Origin: Delphinapterus leucas
Taxonomy: Eukaryota; Chordata; Mammalia; Artiodactyla; Monodontidae
Length of the DNA stretch: 64,000 nucleotides
Direction of reading: 5' to 3'
NCBI RefSeq assembly: GCF_002288925.2
Contig: NW_022098026.1
Location: 26,290,077 to 26,354,076 of the forward strand
Below are positions 36,900 to 48,989 of this stretch, piece by piece. Each line of letters opens with the position of its first letter. The first letter of the stretch is position 1. The notes under the pieces were generated by a model. That model was not told where the DNA came from. It searched no databases and saw only the letters and a list, made by a program, of their open reading frames with translations. The translations under genes were made by a program, and so were the position numbers.

Positions 36900-37150
36900 T
36901 CATGAAAGAACAGCAATATCCAATATTTATGGGCAATTTATCTTGTGCCAGGCCCCCTGCTCAAAGTACTTTGACTGAATTATCAATTTAAGGTTCACAG
37001 CAATGCTACTAGGTAGGTTTTATTTTATCCCTGACTTACAGGTGAGCGAGACAGAGCCAGAGATGTAAAGCAACACCTCTGCAAATGGTAGAGTTTAGAT
37101 TTAAACCAAGGTCTGGTTTTTGAGGTCCATGTTCTTAACCCACTCTGCTG
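36900..37150 (-). repeat. MIR SINE, inverted
   Basis: 'caatatttatgggcaattta', 'tcttgtgccaggccccctgc', 'ggttcacagcaatgctacta' and 'atggtagagtttagattta' follow the antisense MIR layout. Confidence 0.65.
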
Positions 37151-37344
37151 TGCTGGGACTGGACAGGTTCGCGAGGCCACATAAAGCAGTCAAAAGAGGT
37201 CTTGGCCAGGAACCAGGGAACTTAGGGAATATCTGGGGCCCAGCCAACCTGCTTGGAAGCTCAAGCAAATTTCTGTCCCTCCCTAGGCCTTAGTTTCCTC
37301 ATCTGCAGATCCAAATGACTGGATGTTGAGGATGTTCCTTAGTC

Positions 37345-37690
37345 AGCTATAGCTTTATTCATTAATTCCACAAATATTTACTGTGTGCCCATGATGTGCC
37401 AGGCACCATTCCAGACACTGAGAATATGATAATAACCAATATAAACAAAGTGCCTGTATTCATGGATTTTGTATTTTAGGTGTGTTGCAGGGGTGAGCAA
37501 TACAGAATAAACAGGTTGAAAATTTCAGAAAAAGATTAGCCCATGAAGAAAATAAAATAAGGTCAGAGATTGAAAGTGACAGATGCAGGGTGGTGGCTAT
37601 TTTATATGAAGTGGTCAGTGAAGGCACTCTGGGGAGGGGAGTTTTGAGCAAAGAACAGAATGATGAGAAGGAAGGAGTAAGAAATGAGTA
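37345..37690 (-). repeat. L2 3' region, inverted
   Basis: 'aattccacaaatatttactg', 'atgatgtgccaggcaccatt', 'cagacactgagaatatgat' and 'gtggtcagtgaaggcactct' match antisense L2. Confidence 0.65.
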
Positions 37691-38095
37691 TACACAGGCT
37701 ACATGGAATTGGAACTATAGCCATTAATACCCAAGAAGGCCCACAGCTGTTAAATAACTATTGAAATTGCCTCAAATTTAAATTAGATGCATGTGGGAGC
37801 TTGGTTTAAGCCTGTCCCCCCTTTGTCAATAAACCTTCCATCATGAATCCAATTTCATGGTGTAATTTTAGTATAAGTTAGTAGCCTCAAATTATATAAT
37901 TTGCTCAGGTTTCATTGTAAATACTAATTGTTCTAAGCCTAATTGAGAGACTCCTGGCCAGAGTAGGTTACAGAAAAGGAGCAACAATAGGTGAATAGAC
38001 AGTATTGCTGGTGTATCAGATAACTTGGTTAAAAAATGTCTTTACTGAAAGATCGCAGATGATCTGGGGTCATTCAGATTGTATTTGACCCAAGA
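37691..38095. other. Non-coding sequence, nothing recognised
   Basis: No gene or repeat recognised. Confidence 0.4.
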
Positions 38096-38099
38096 AATT

Positions 38100-38325
38100 A
38101 CTTCTAAGGTCCATGGATTCTACCTCTTCCAGATCTCTAATACCCGTTCCCTTCTCTCCATGTTTACCACCATTGCTCACGTCCAGGCCACCACCAACTT
38201 TTATCTCTGTCTCCATGCTCACCCCCTTCCAATTCATTCTCCATACTGTAGCCAGGGTTATATTTCTAAAACAAAAATTTTATCATGTCACTGTTCTCCT
38301 GAAAACCCCCCAACAACGGTGACTA
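38100..38325 (+). repeat. L2 fragment
   Basis: 'ccaattcattctccatactg' then 'tagccagggttatatttcta' and 'ttatcatgtcactgttctcc' match the sense L2 block. Confidence 0.6.
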
Positions 38326-38329
38326 CATA

Positions 38330-38455
38330 GCTCATAATGGTGGTGGTTGCAAAATGCTATGCATTTGTCAAAATCCATAGAACCGCACACCTAAAAAGAG
38401 TAAATTTTACAGTGTGTAAACTACATCTCAATAAATCCGAATTAAAAAATCTCTA
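38330..38455 (+). mobile_element. Ancient L1 3'-end fragment
   Basis: 'taatggtggtggttgcaaaa' and 'gtaaactacatctcaataaa' are typical of the last ~120 bp of old L1s. Confidence 0.6.
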
Positions 38456-38504
38456 ATGATAGTCATTGCTCTCCAGGTAAAAATCTAACTTTTCGCAGGG
38501 TGGT

Positions 38505-38765
38505 GGTATTACATAGTGGATTAGATGTTCCTTCTCAGCCTGGATTCAAAGCCCAGCCTCATAATATCACTTATTAACTGTGTAATCTTCACCAAGTCAC
38601 TTGAACTCTTAGTACTCATTCTCCTTATTTGTCAAAATGAGATAATAATAGTACCTACCTCTTAGAGTTGTCATGAAGATTAAATGAGTTAATTCCTATA
38701 AAGCCCTTAGAACAGAGCATGATGTATAAGTGCTCATTAAATGTACAGTATTACTAACAAGGCTT
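38505..38765 (+). repeat. MIR SINE, well preserved
   Basis: 'cagcctggattcaaagccca', 'actgtgtaatcttcaccaag', 'gagataataatagtacctac', 'tgaagattaaatgagttaat' and 'gtgctcattaaatgtacagt' give nearly full-length sense MIR. Confidence 0.8.
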
Positions 38766-38790
38766 ATAATACTCTTCATGATTAGAACCT

Positions 38791-39230
38791 ATATTAGTTT
38801 GAAAGGGCTGCCGTAACAAATCATCGTGGCCTCAGTAGCTTAAGCAACAGAAATTCATTGGCTCACAGTTCTGGAGGCTAGAAATCCAAGATCAAGGTGT
38901 TGGCAAGGTTGGTTTCTTCTGAGAGCTTGGAGGGAGAATCTGTTCCAGGCCTCTCTCCTAGCTTCTGGTGGTTTTCTGGGAATCTTTGTCATTCCTTGGC
39001 TTACAGATACATCACGTCAATCTCTGTGCTCATCTTCACATGGCATTTTTCCTGTGTCTCCAAATTTCTCCCTTTTTATAAGGACACCAGTCATATTGTA
39101 GGGATCCACCTTACTCCAGTATGACCTCATACTACAACAACTCTATTTCCAAATAAGGTCACATTGTGAGATACTGGGAGTTGGAACTTCGACATACAAA
39201 TTTTGGGGAGATATAACTCAACCGATAACA
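38791..39230 (-). mobile_element. MLT1-type MaLR LTR, inverted
   Basis: 'gggctgccgtaacaaatcat', 'ttggctcacagttctggagg', 'aatccaagatcaaggtgttg', 'ttataaggacaccagtcata' and 'aaataaggtcacattgtgag' match inverted MLT1. It ends near 'ccgataaca'. No internal region follows. Confidence 0.75.
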
Positions 39231-39279
39231 GGCCCTGACGTGTTGCCTTACCATCTTTGCCCATAATATCTCTTCCAAC

Positions 39280-39590
39280 AAACTAACACAGTCACCAATT
39301 TGTTTGGCAAACTCTTACTCATCCCTCAAGTTTGTTAGATATTGCTTTCTTGGATAATTCCTCCCTAACATTTCGCAAACCCACCAATTAGATTAGAGCC
39401 TTTTTCATATCTTCTAGTGTCCCTGTGCTTACACCTCCCACAACCCTTATCACTTGGCACCATACTTGCCTGTTTACTGCTTGTCTCCCCATAAGACTTC
39501 AAATATCATTTCAACAAAGATTCCCTAAAATTATGTCTCAGAACCCAGATGGATTCTAAGTAAACGTTTGTTGAATTAATGAATGCTAAC
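39280..39590 (+). repeat. L2 3' region
   Basis: 'actcttactcatccctcaag', 'taattcctccctaacatttc', 'tagtgtccctgtgcttacac', 'tgcctgtttactgcttgtct' and 'cgtttgttgaattaatgaat' follow sense L2. Confidence 0.65.
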
Positions 39591-39699
39591 ATCTCTTTCC
39601 AGATTCTGGCATCACCTATTTTGTTTCCATGGATGGTTAGAGGGAGAAAAAAGTAGAAAGCAAAATTTTTAGAAAAAACTTAGAAAGCAAAATTTTGTT

Positions 39700-40120
39700 A
39701 AGCAGCGTATCAGTTGGAGTTTAGTTTGAAGATCAGTATCCATGCTACTTATTTCCAATAAAAGGTATTTAATACAGGGACTTAGTTACACAGTTGTTGG
39801 AAGGAAGGGAAGGCAAACAGAGAATGCTGAGAAAATCCAGGTATGAGTGACTACAGGAAGCAGCTCCCACTCCTAGGACTGAGGGAATAGAAGGGAAATG
39901 GAAATGTTACCAAAAACTAAGAGTTAGAGGAGGGTGTCAGGTATGGCTGAAGCTTAGATCTCAGACAGGCAGAAACCACATGGCTGTAGCTTAGACCTCT
40001 GATTTGGAGAACACCATAGGTGATACAGGGTGTGCTGAAGGTTGCTGGAGATGGAGCCATGTCTGTCCTCTACTGTCAGAGGGAAACCTCAAGATACCCA
40101 GCATGGAAGTCTAGGCAATG
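39700..40120. repeat. Unclassified ancient interspersed repeat
   Basis: The order 'tatttccaataaaaggtatt', 'taatacagggacttagttac', then 'cagctcccactcctaggact' recalls a dispersed mammalian repeat seen elsewhere, but I cannot name the family. Borders approximate. Confidence 0.35.
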
Positions 40121-40259
40121 TACAATAGTTTGCAGACTCCCAACCCCAGAATCACAGAGCAGGGATAGGAAGGTGGGATACAAGCTGAGAGGCAATGGAC
40201 ACATAACTAGCACAAACCAAGAATCTGATACAAAGGTATATATATTTCACATAATTATG

Positions 40260-40410
40260 AAAGATTCCTGCCAGTGGGTTTCAAACCCTGGCTCTGTCAC
40301 AGGTTGACTATGTCCTTGGGCAAGGAGCTTCCCTCCTCTGAGCTTCGATTTCCCCATCCGTGGCAGGGGAGAAGAACTAGATGATTTCTTAGGGCCTTTC
40401 TATGTATGAG
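40260..40410 (+). repeat. MIR-like fragment
   Basis: 'gtttcaaaccctggctctgt' then 'tgtccttgggcaaggagctt' and 'gcttcgatttccccatccgt' follow the sense MIR layout. Confidence 0.6.
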
Positions 40411-40859
40411 CAGGGATTTGACTGCAGAAGCACCAGGGAGTTGCTAGGGATTTCTGAATGATGATGTCACTCTAGAGGATCCAATCTCAGGCTTTAGCCA
40501 TCATATAAATAAGACATTTCCTTCTTCCCATTCTGCAGCTACTGTTTACATGCTCCAAAGAAGGCAGAGGAAGGAAGCTAGGGCTGCATTTCTCCAATAT
40601 GGTGACTGTCTCAGACAAACCAATCCCAAAATAGCCATTAAGGGTAATGTTTCACATTTAGTTAAGTGACCAAATAACTGAATTGCAGGGGGTGGGGGGG
40701 TCAGGGGAGGCAGGAGCAAGTGGGAGGAGGCAAGTGAAAAGAAAAAATGTTTTGTGTGCACACAGGGCCTAAATCTACTGTGTGTCTGATGCACAGCAAC
40801 AATATTTTCTCCAGTCCCCTTGGCCCGGCCTTGCTCTCTGCCCCCTGTGGCCTTGTTGG

Positions 40860-41060
40860 GAGTCCAACCATGCTGTAGAAGACTCAGTTCAAGTCTCAGC
40901 ACAACCACATGCCAGGCAGGAGACCTAAGGCAAGGTATTTATTTTTGCCTCCTATGAGCCTTATTTTCCTCGCCTGCAATTCTGCCTGCATCTCAAGATC
41001 ATAAGGATCAAATGAGCTAATATGTGTGGAAGTGCCTACTCATTCTGGGTGCTGTTTACA
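40860..41060 (+). repeat. MIR-like fragment
   Basis: 'agttcaagtctcagcacaac', 'gagccttattttcctcgcct' and 'aaggatcaaatgagctaata' follow the sense MIR layout. Confidence 0.55.
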
Positions 41061-42590
41061 AAAGTGTATTCATTTAATAAAATAAATGAAGCATTAAAGT
41101 GCATTTATAAAAATGTACTAAGTATATGCTTAAGATTTTTACACTTACATGTATGCTTTTTACTTCAATAAAACAATTACCCAAAAAAAGTAAAACTGTA
41201 AGAAGTAAAAGGTGATTTAAATTTAGTTTAATTTATGGACTAAAAAGTATCATGTGATAAGAAGTGATCTACTTAGATAACAAAGCCAATAGTATAACTA
41301 TATAAAGCAGAGCTAAGTACTCTAGATTTTATAGACATAGCTGAAATTCTGTAGGTATATCCCCTACTTAATTCTAGCTTTGCAAAAAACGATGCATGTT
41401 TAGTGCAGAAAATTTGGTAACTATAGGAAAGCACAGAGAAGAAAATAAAAATTAACTACAATTTCACCGCCACATACACAAAATTAAGATTCCTCTGTGA
41501 ATTACAAATGCTACTGGACTACTAGGGTCTGACTGGTGACAATGTTCTTTATTCTTTTCCTTCTTTTCTACTTCTTAACAGATTCAGAAATTGAGAATTC
41601 TTATAAGCCAGGACCAGGTGGCAACGCAAGGGCCTACAGAAAACAGGAAGGTGGGATATCAAGTGAAACACCTGAGACGCACCACTGCAAGTTCAATGTA
41701 AATGGCAGCTGAACGCTGGCCTGAAAGGTGAGGACTGCTGGGGAGCAGTGTAGGGCTGTGGCAAACTCAAGACCATGTGCTCCAAGGGCTACTTAGCCCC
41801 AACTCATTCTTCCATATTTCCAGTGTGGCTGGATCGCTTATATTTCTAAGACAAGCTGAGCATATAAATATGTGAAAGTCCCCAATTTTTAAATGTCAGT
41901 GCCTGCTTAATGTTTTAACTCTCTCTAAGCCAAACCGAAGACATCTGTAGGCCAAATGTGGCCTATAGCTATCAATATGCAACCTCTGCTAAAGGCAAAG
42001 AGGGTAGGGGTGTGTTCATTGAAGGTCTTAGGCAGGGAAGTAACAGGAGCAGAAAATTCCTGAGAAAATTTCTGAGGCATCTGGTATGAAGGAGAGATTG
42101 AAGTGGGAAGAAACTAGAGGTAGCGGAAAGATAATATTCCAGGTGAGGAATGATTGGTGCCTTAACTGGGGCAGTGGAGAGGGAAGCGGGGCGGGGGGGG
42201 GGGGGGGGGGGCTGGGAGAACTGATGATGTAGGGAGGGGCCAGGAGCCCAAGAGGGGTACCAATGTCACACCTTTGCCTAGAGCCCTGGGGACCCACTGT
42301 TCAAGTTTGAGAAAGGAAGTGCCTTGTTTGATAACAGACAACTGGAGAGGAGGAACCACTTAGCATTAGAGAGCCCTCCTCCCAAAATAGCAAAAAGACT
42401 AAACAAGCCACCCATTACAGGGTTTGAGGTCAGAGTCAAGAAGGTAGCAGGGAGGGAAGGGCATGTGGGCTCAGGAGTCTGGACCAGAGGTCAAGAGAAG
42501 AGAGGAGGAATAAAGTCAGAACCAAGTCCTATACCTTGAAGGGACTGGGGATGCTTAGCCTGAAGAAAAGGCACAAAGGAAACAGGAGTT
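41061..42590. other. Non-coding sequence
   Basis: 41060-41180 may be a worn L1 3' end ('tttacttcaataaaacaatt'). Otherwise no gene or repeat is recognised apart from the poly(G) run listed separately. Confidence 0.4.
42193..42211 (+). repeat. Poly(G) run, 19 G
   Basis: An uninterrupted run of 19 G preceded by 'gcggggc'. Runs of this kind can form G-quadruplex structure and are prone to length error in sequencing. Confidence 0.95.
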
Positions 42591-42599
42591 GGCTGGCTT

Positions 42600-42995
42600 G
42601 CTGGCAAAAATATTTATTGAGCATCTACATGTGGCAGGGTTCCAGCTGGTGCTAAGTTTTGGGGCGATAGTGATAAGCAAAAGCAAATAAAACTGATGTT
42701 GTACTTACCCCGAGGGAGTCTTCTGGAAAGACACGGATTGAATAATCTCAAAAACAAATGCAAAGGTGCAAAACTGAGATAAGTGATGGGAAGGAGAGGG
42801 GTATAGTGCTCTGAGGGTGTGTCCCAGAGGTGGGGACCTATACTTCCATAGGAAATGATGATTCATCTGAGAGCTAAGAGATGAGTGAGCACTAATGATG
42901 TAAACAGGGGGAAGGAAAGGCTTTTAGGCATCAGGAACAGCATGTGCAAATACCTGACTCACAGGAAGGACTGAGAAGGCCAGTGTGGTGGGAGC
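42600..42995 (-). repeat. L2 3' region, inverted
   Basis: 'aaatatttattgagcatcta', 'gggcgatagtgataagcaaa', 'ggaacagcatgtgcaaatac' and 'gaaggccagtgtggtgggag' match antisense L2. Confidence 0.65.
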
Positions 42996-43229
42996 ACCCC
43001 ACGAGGGACTTGGGAGGCTATCCTCATGAGGCTTGTTCTGTGCAGTCTGCAAATGCATCCATTAGGGGTGCCACAGACACACTTTCCATAAGAGACTGAT
43101 GGGAGTGTTTAGGATTTGTTATTTGCTTTTAGTTAAAATAAAGAGCTATCATTTATTCAGTTTCACATGTCCCAGGCCCTGTTCTAAATAACTGTCTCAT
43201 GAGTCTACACAATAGCCTCAGAAGGTACA

Positions 43230-43740
43230 TGCTCCCTTTACCACTGCTGTGTAACAAACACCTGCCAAACTCAGTGGCTTTAACAACAATCATTTCATTA
43301 TCCTGTCTCTTGATTGTGAAAGGGGCTCAGCTGGGTGGATTTTGCTTGGGGCTCGTCGTGCATTTTCAGCCAGATGGTGGCTGGGGCTGAGCTATTTAGA
43401 GTGGCTGGAAGAGCAGGGGGCATCTCTTTCCAAGGGGCTTCTCCACCTCGTGGCTAGTTTGGGCTGCCTCTTCACATGAGGTCTCTGGGTAGTTATATAG
43501 CAGACGTCTTCCTCCAGAGTAAGTTATTCAGGTAGATAGGCAGAGGTTGCCAGTCTTCATAAAGACTAGCACCCAAAATGCCACAGTGTCACTTCTGTTG
43601 TATCCATTGGTCACAGCAGTCATAGTCAGACCAGATTCAAGGGGGTGGAAGAATAAAGCCCATCTTTTGATGGGGCAATGGCATGTGCATACGGGAGGGA
43701 AGGAGTCAATGATGACTGTGTTGGAGATAAGCCACCACAG
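43230..43740 (-). mobile_element. Ancient LTR-like interspersed repeat, inverted or unclassified
   Basis: 'ccactgctgtgtaacaaaca', 'tcagtggctttaacaacaat', 'ggggctcagctgggtggatt', 'tcacttctgttgtatccatt', 'ggtcacagcagtcatagtca' and 'cagattcaagggggtggaag' form the familiar layout of a common old mammalian repeat about 500 bp long. I believe it is LTR-derived, but family and strand are uncertain. Confidence 0.5.
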
Positions 43741-43880
43741 TACCACCGTACAGATGAAGGAACAGAGGCTAAGAAAGAAAGTTATTAAGATCACAAAGCC
43801 AGCAACAAGTGGAAGAACTAGGATGCAGACCCCGGTCTATGTGACTCCAAAATACACTGCATTTAAGCTCTGTGATAGTC
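43741..43880 (-). repeat. MIR fragment, inverted
   Basis: 'ccgtacagatgaaggaacag' then 'aggctaagaaagaaagttat' and 'actaggatgcagaccccggt' follow the antisense MIR core and tail. Confidence 0.55.
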
Positions 43881-44459
43881 TCTTAGCAGGGAAGGATGGA
43901 GCAATAAGAAAAATCCTGGGTTCTGCTCCCAGCACGGCCTCCGACTTGCTGTGTGACAGAGCAAGCTCCTTCCCACCTGCGGGCCTCAGGTTCCTCCACT
44001 ACGCAGAGAGAGATGGGTGGGGCTCTAGGATTCTAAGGGTCTGAGAGTCTATACTGCATCCTCTGAGCTGGGTGGTCACCAACTGGCTCCTTCACCCACT
44101 TAGCACATCACAGCATGTCAGCTCCACTGTCAGGCAGGAGCCTCTGTTGTCCCTCCTTCCCTTTCCTCTTAGCAAACACTCTGCTTTGCTCCCCTGGCTG
44201 CTCTGTTTACCCAGCCTCTCCTCCACTTTCCTGTAACCATAACCAGTAAGCAATGCCTTACGTCTCTCCCCCTCAACAGCTGCCCTTGAAGGCTAGTTTC
44301 ATTCTTGAGTAGGGGCTTTACAAAGGCTGAGGCCAACATCTTTTTTATGCCAAACAGCACAGTAGGCTGTGCAGCTCTTTGCAAATAATTAGTACGTCAC
44401 GAGGGTATGTCAAATGAGAGCTTGTATAAATGAATCCATGGTCCTGTTTTGTGCAAACT
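43881..44459. other. Non-coding sequence, partly MIR-like
   Basis: 43920-44040 includes 'gggttctgctcccagcacgg' and 'ctgtgtgacagagcaagctc', weakly MIR-like. Otherwise nothing recognised. Confidence 0.4.
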
Positions 44460-44585
44460 GCCAAACTGTACACTAGACAGCAAATCCACTGAGGACAGGA
44501 ATTGCAGCTCATTTATTCATCACTGTAACGGCTATAAAAAGTGTCTGGCCCATAGCGGGTAATCAAAACATATTTGTTGGTTGCA
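44460..44585 (+). repeat. L2 3'-end fragment
   Basis: 'tagacagcaaatccactgag' then 'gacaggaattgcagctcatt' and 'aaaacatatttgttggttgc' match the sense L2 end. Confidence 0.6.
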
Positions 44586-45664
44586 CCAGCTAATATATAT
44601 TTTAATCCCTGCTGTCCAGTTCTGTAAGTTTCCACTTTATGGTCCATTTCATCCTCAAACATATTTAGGCTTAACTTTCCTCCTTTGTCTACTCTCCTCT
44701 GTCATTCTGTCAATCTGATTTGTTTTTCCTCCTTTTTGGTCTTTGTGAGTCTAGTATTTTTTCCCTAGGAGCATTCCTTTACAACTTAAGCCACTGAAAT
44801 TTAAGCTTGCCTGCAGGCCTGTTCCTCTTCTGTTCAGTCTCAACTAAAACATAAGAATAAAAAGCCATAAGAAAGATTGAGAGTCAGAAGCCCTGGCTTC
44901 TGACACATCCCTCCAACTATCTTTGTGACATTTCTCAACTTTCTTCCTCATTTTTCCTCAGTTTCCCCATTCCTACTGTGAGAGGGTTGGAATATCTTTT
45001 AACGGGTATCTTTTTAGCGATGGAAGATTTGCACAAATCTAATTGTATGCAGAGGCAGGATATAAAAAGGCAACTACAAGGGGAGCAGCTCTGGTTGGAG
45101 TGGGAACCCAGGACCTCCATCCACCTCCCTGTGTCTGTGGCTGCCTCTGAGGGCCTTCTGCTGAAGTGGGGGCCCTTCTGAGCTAGGCAATCCTTAAGAG
45201 CACTCCAATTCCAAGGTGGAATGATTCACAGCCCTGTTAATCCACTGGACTGTCAAAAAGGGCCGCATCAGCAGAGATACACACCCATGTACACTCTAAA
45301 TAGAAAACAGGCCCCAGAAACTGCTTTAACAAGCTCTGTCTTCTCTCTTATAGCTTCCGCATTTGCTCAAGTTTTTGCCATCTTTATTTTCATCTCCTGG
45401 TTTCTTCTCACATCCTTCCTCTTCTCCCTCCAAAGAAGTTACTGAAAAATTCTAATAATTTCTACTTTGATTTCTTTGCTGTTATCTACTGCACTTCCCT
45501 CCCCAAACCCACCCTCAGTCTCCATAATTACAGAGAATTCACTAACTTTTGCTTAAATTGCACCTCAATTTCTTCACCAAAAAAGAGTAGTCAAAGGAAA
45601 AGACTCTTGTGGCCATGACAGTATTTTCTAGAATTCTGTGTGCATTATTTTTTTTTTTTTAAAT
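44586..45664. other. Non-coding sequence, nothing recognised
   Basis: Pyrimidine-rich in places. No credible gene or repeat. Confidence 0.4.
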
Positions 45665-45679
45665 TAAACTATGCTTTTT

Positions 45680-45902
45680 TTTCTTTTTTTTTTTTTTTTT
45701 TTTTTTTTTGCGGTACTCGGGCCTCTCACTGTTGTGGCCTCTCCCGTTGCGGAGCACAGGTTCCGGACGTGCAGGCTTAGCAGCCATGGCTCACGGGCCT
45801 AGCCGTTCCACGGCATGTGGGATCTATCCCAGACCGGGGCACGAACCCGTGTCCCCTGCATCACCAGGCGGACTCTCAACCACTGCGCCACCAGGGAAGC
45901 CC
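45680..45902 (-). mobile_element. CHR-type SINE, inverted
   Basis: Long T tract (to about 45709) then the inverted CHR body, ending 'cgccaccagggaagccc'. The flanks share a 15-bp direct repeat 'taaactatgcttttt' at 45665-45679 and 45903-45917, a target-site duplication. Confidence 0.92.
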
Positions 45903-45959
45903 TAAACTATGCTTTTTAATAGTACTCAGAGTGAAAATTCAAGCAGAGCAGATGAGTAA

Positions 45960-47230
45960 AAAGTAAAAGTATACTGTCCTGCCTTCCCCACCAGCCCCAT
46001 CTCCCAGTCCCTGGTCCCCTACATATCAAACACTGTTAATTATTTCTGAGTGTCTTTCCAAAATATGTTTGTGAAAATAGAAACATACGTTATACAAAAA
46101 GGTGATACACATACTGTTTTGCTTCAACCCTTTTCACTTAATATCTTAGAGAGCTTTATCACATGTACTATCCCATTCTTTTGAACTGCAGCATAAAATT
46201 CCACATTCCACTGTACGGTTACACTAATTTGTTTAATCAATTTACACATCTCCTTATTGATGTGTATGTTGTTAGGAAGATGCCACATACAATGCTTTGT
46301 TTACACAAATGGGGACATGTTACACTGTTGTACAGTTAGCTTTTTTACTTTATGATATATTTTGGATATTGCTTCATATCAGCTGGTACAGAGCTACCTC
46401 TTTTTTTTTTTGATAAGAGATTTTATTTTTTAGAGCAGTTTTAGGTTCATAACAAAACTGAGAGGAAAGCAGAGATTTCTCATATGCCCCCTGCCCCACA
46501 CGTGCATAGCCTCCCCCACCAAAGTGCTACATTTTTTAACAGTTGATGAACCTACACTGATAAATCATCATCACCCAAATTCCATAGTTCAGAGTTCACT
46601 CTTGATGTACATTCTAAGGATTTTGACAAATGTAGAATGACATGTATCCACCACTGTAGTATCATATGGAGTAGTTCCACTGCCCTAAAAATCCTGTGCT
46701 GTGCCTATTCATCCTTCCCTCATCCTTAACCCCTGGTAACCACTGATCTTTTTACTGTCTCCACAATTTTGCCTTTTCCAGAATGTCATAGAGTTGGAGT
46801 CATACAGTATGCAGCCTTTTCAGACTGGCTTCTTTCACTTAGTAATATGCATTATGTTTCCTCCATGTCTTTTCATGAATTAATAGCTCATTTCTTTTTA
46901 CTGAGGAATAATATTCCTTTGTCAAAATGCACCACAGTTCATTTATCCATTCACCTACTGAAGGACATCTTGGTTGCTTCCAAGTTTGGCAAATATGAAT
47001 ACAGCTGCTACAAACATCCATGTTTACATAATAATCCACTGAATGTCAATACATAAATTTATTTAGCCATTTTCCTTTTACAAACATTTAGGTTATTTCC
47101 AGTTTGGGAGCTTTTAAATTATGCTAAACAACACTGCAAAGAATATCCTTTGCATATCCGTGTGCATATATCTCCAAGAGAAATTCCTAGATTCCTAGCA
47201 GTGCAATTGCTGAGTCAGAGAATATGTGCA
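45960..47230 (-). mobile_element. Ancient L1 (L1M-type) 3' region, inverted
   Basis: 46400-47050 matches the antisense of old L1 3' regions: 'tttaggttcataacaaaact', 'tgctacattttttaacagtt', 'cccctggtaaccactgatct', 'gagttggagtcatacagtat', 'ggcttctttcacttagtaat' and 'atgcaccacagttcatttat'. 46020-46390 and 47050-47230 look like further, more worn pieces. ORFs over it are shadows. Confidence 0.7.
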
Positions 47231-47379
47231 CTTTAAATTTCAATGAGACAATAACAGTGTCTATCCTAGCCTGGTTCCAACCCTGAGTTTTTGTAAAGCA
47301 TTCGATTTTGCCAGTGTGGTAGAGAAAAAAATTTTTGCTGTTGTTTCTGGATTTTGTATGGCAATCTACTCCCTCCTTT

Positions 47380-48260
47380 CCTCCCTCAGTGCCCAGATGA
47401 CCACGCCATATGCTCCCACAGCTTGTCACACATCCCTCTCCCTGTGTCAACCTGAGTTCCCTGCTTGTGAGGTCTGTCCTGTATTTTCTTGCAGCATTAA
47501 TCACAATCCTCTATAGGAAATCAGCCCTTTGCCAGCATCCAGGCCTACAATTGCATGCACATAGTGCACTTGACCTCACCACCAGTCTGAGGGCAGGTAG
47601 GAGAGCAGTAACACTCTGCTTTACAAATGTGGAAACAAAGACCTGTCACCCAGCAAGGCCCACAGGAGCAGTGCCATATCACGCCCCTTGCCAAATTGGT
47701 TTCTTTCCTCATCTGCTCCTTTGGCACAGGGCTGCTGGGCACATTTCTGTGAAATAGCCTCATTTATCCTACCACCAGTTTTTTTTCCAGATTTTAGCTT
47801 TTCATGGCCTGCCTGCCTCCTTCTGTAATTTCTCTTAAACCTCAACTGCTTATCCCAGCATTCAGGGGCTTTCAAAATACATAGTGTGACTCACATCTTA
47901 CTGTTATTCTCCTCATATATCAGGTGTTATAGCTCTCCTGCAATAGTTACTGTTACTCAAACATAATTCAACGTTTCCCACTTCCACATCTGTTCACATC
48001 ATATCTCCGCTGTGGTATTCTCTTTCTGTTCCCTGACTACCCAAATCACATCCATCCTCAAGCCAAGCTCAATGGCCACCAAGTGAATGAAACTTTTTAT
48101 AATTTCTCTTTGTCTTCGCCCACATAACTAACAAGACCAGCCCTCTGTTGAATGCAGGCCTCTTTTATACCTTTTTTACAGCCTTTATCACACATCCTGT
48201 CATATCATAATTTTCCTTCTTAACTTCACTGTGTTACAGTAAATCTTTGGGAGGCAGCTA
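47380..48260 (+). repeat. L2 fragments
   Basis: 'cttgcagcattaatcacaat' near 47490, and 48000-48240 with 'agccaagctcaatggccacc', 'gcctttatcacacatcctgt' and 'gttacagtaaatctttggga', are L2-like in sense. The stretch between is unassigned. Confidence 0.45.
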
Positions 48261-48319
48261 ACTGTGTCCCCCCAGAGCTTTCAGCAGGACCCAGAAGTAG
48301 TAACTAAGGTGCCCCCCAA

Positions 48320-48930
48320 AACTCTCATATGTATGTTTTGAACATGACAAAAATGAAACCATTTCATACAATCTGGCATATAATTTGCTCTCATACCTTA
48401 GTGATAAAGCGTGGACAACTTCCTGAGTCTGCAAGCTTTGGTCTACTTCATTCTTTTTAATAACTACACATCACAATATATATTTCTTCTAATTTACTGA
48501 ACCATTTCCCCTTTTTGAACAATTAGTTTTGTTTTAATCACAAGTGAAACAGTGTCTTTACATAAACATCTGACATTTAAGAAACAAATTTCCAGGGCTT
48601 CCCTGGTGGCGCAGTGGTTGAGAATCCACTTGCAGATGCAGGGGACACGGGTTCATGCCCCGGTCTGGGAAGATCCCCCATGCCGTGGAGCAGCTGGGCG
48701 CATAAGCCATGGCCGCTGAGCCTGCGCGTCTGGAGCCTGTGCTCCGCAACGGAAGAGGCCACAACAGTGAGAGGCCCGTGTACCGCAAAAAAAAAAAAAA
48801 ACAAACAAACAAATTTCCAGCAAGAGAATTGCTAGGTGAAAGGATATATACATTTTAATAAATTCTACCAAATTACTCTCGAAACAGCTGTGCCAATTTA
48901 TTTTCTTTTTTAAAATCCTGTTAGTCTCTT
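48320..48930 (-). mobile_element. Ancient L1-like fragment, inverted, interrupted by a CHR SINE
   Basis: 'atgaaaccatttcatacaat', 'ttctaatttactgaaccatt', 'aattagttttgttttaatca' and, after the SINE, 'gagaattgctaggtgaaagg' with 'tctaccaaattactctcg' look like the inverted end of an old L1. The SINE at 48596-48806 splits it. Confidence 0.5.
48596..48806 (+). mobile_element. CHR-type tRNA-derived SINE
   Basis: Starts 'ggcttccctggtggcgcag', ends in an A run with CAAA repeats. The 14-bp 'aaacaaatttccag' flanks it at 48582-48595 and 48807-48820, a perfect target-site duplication. Confidence 0.95.
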
Positions 48931-48989
48931 GGCTAAAGACTCTTTATTATCCAATACTCCCTGCTCTTTTGGAAGTCTTCCCCATGCCT

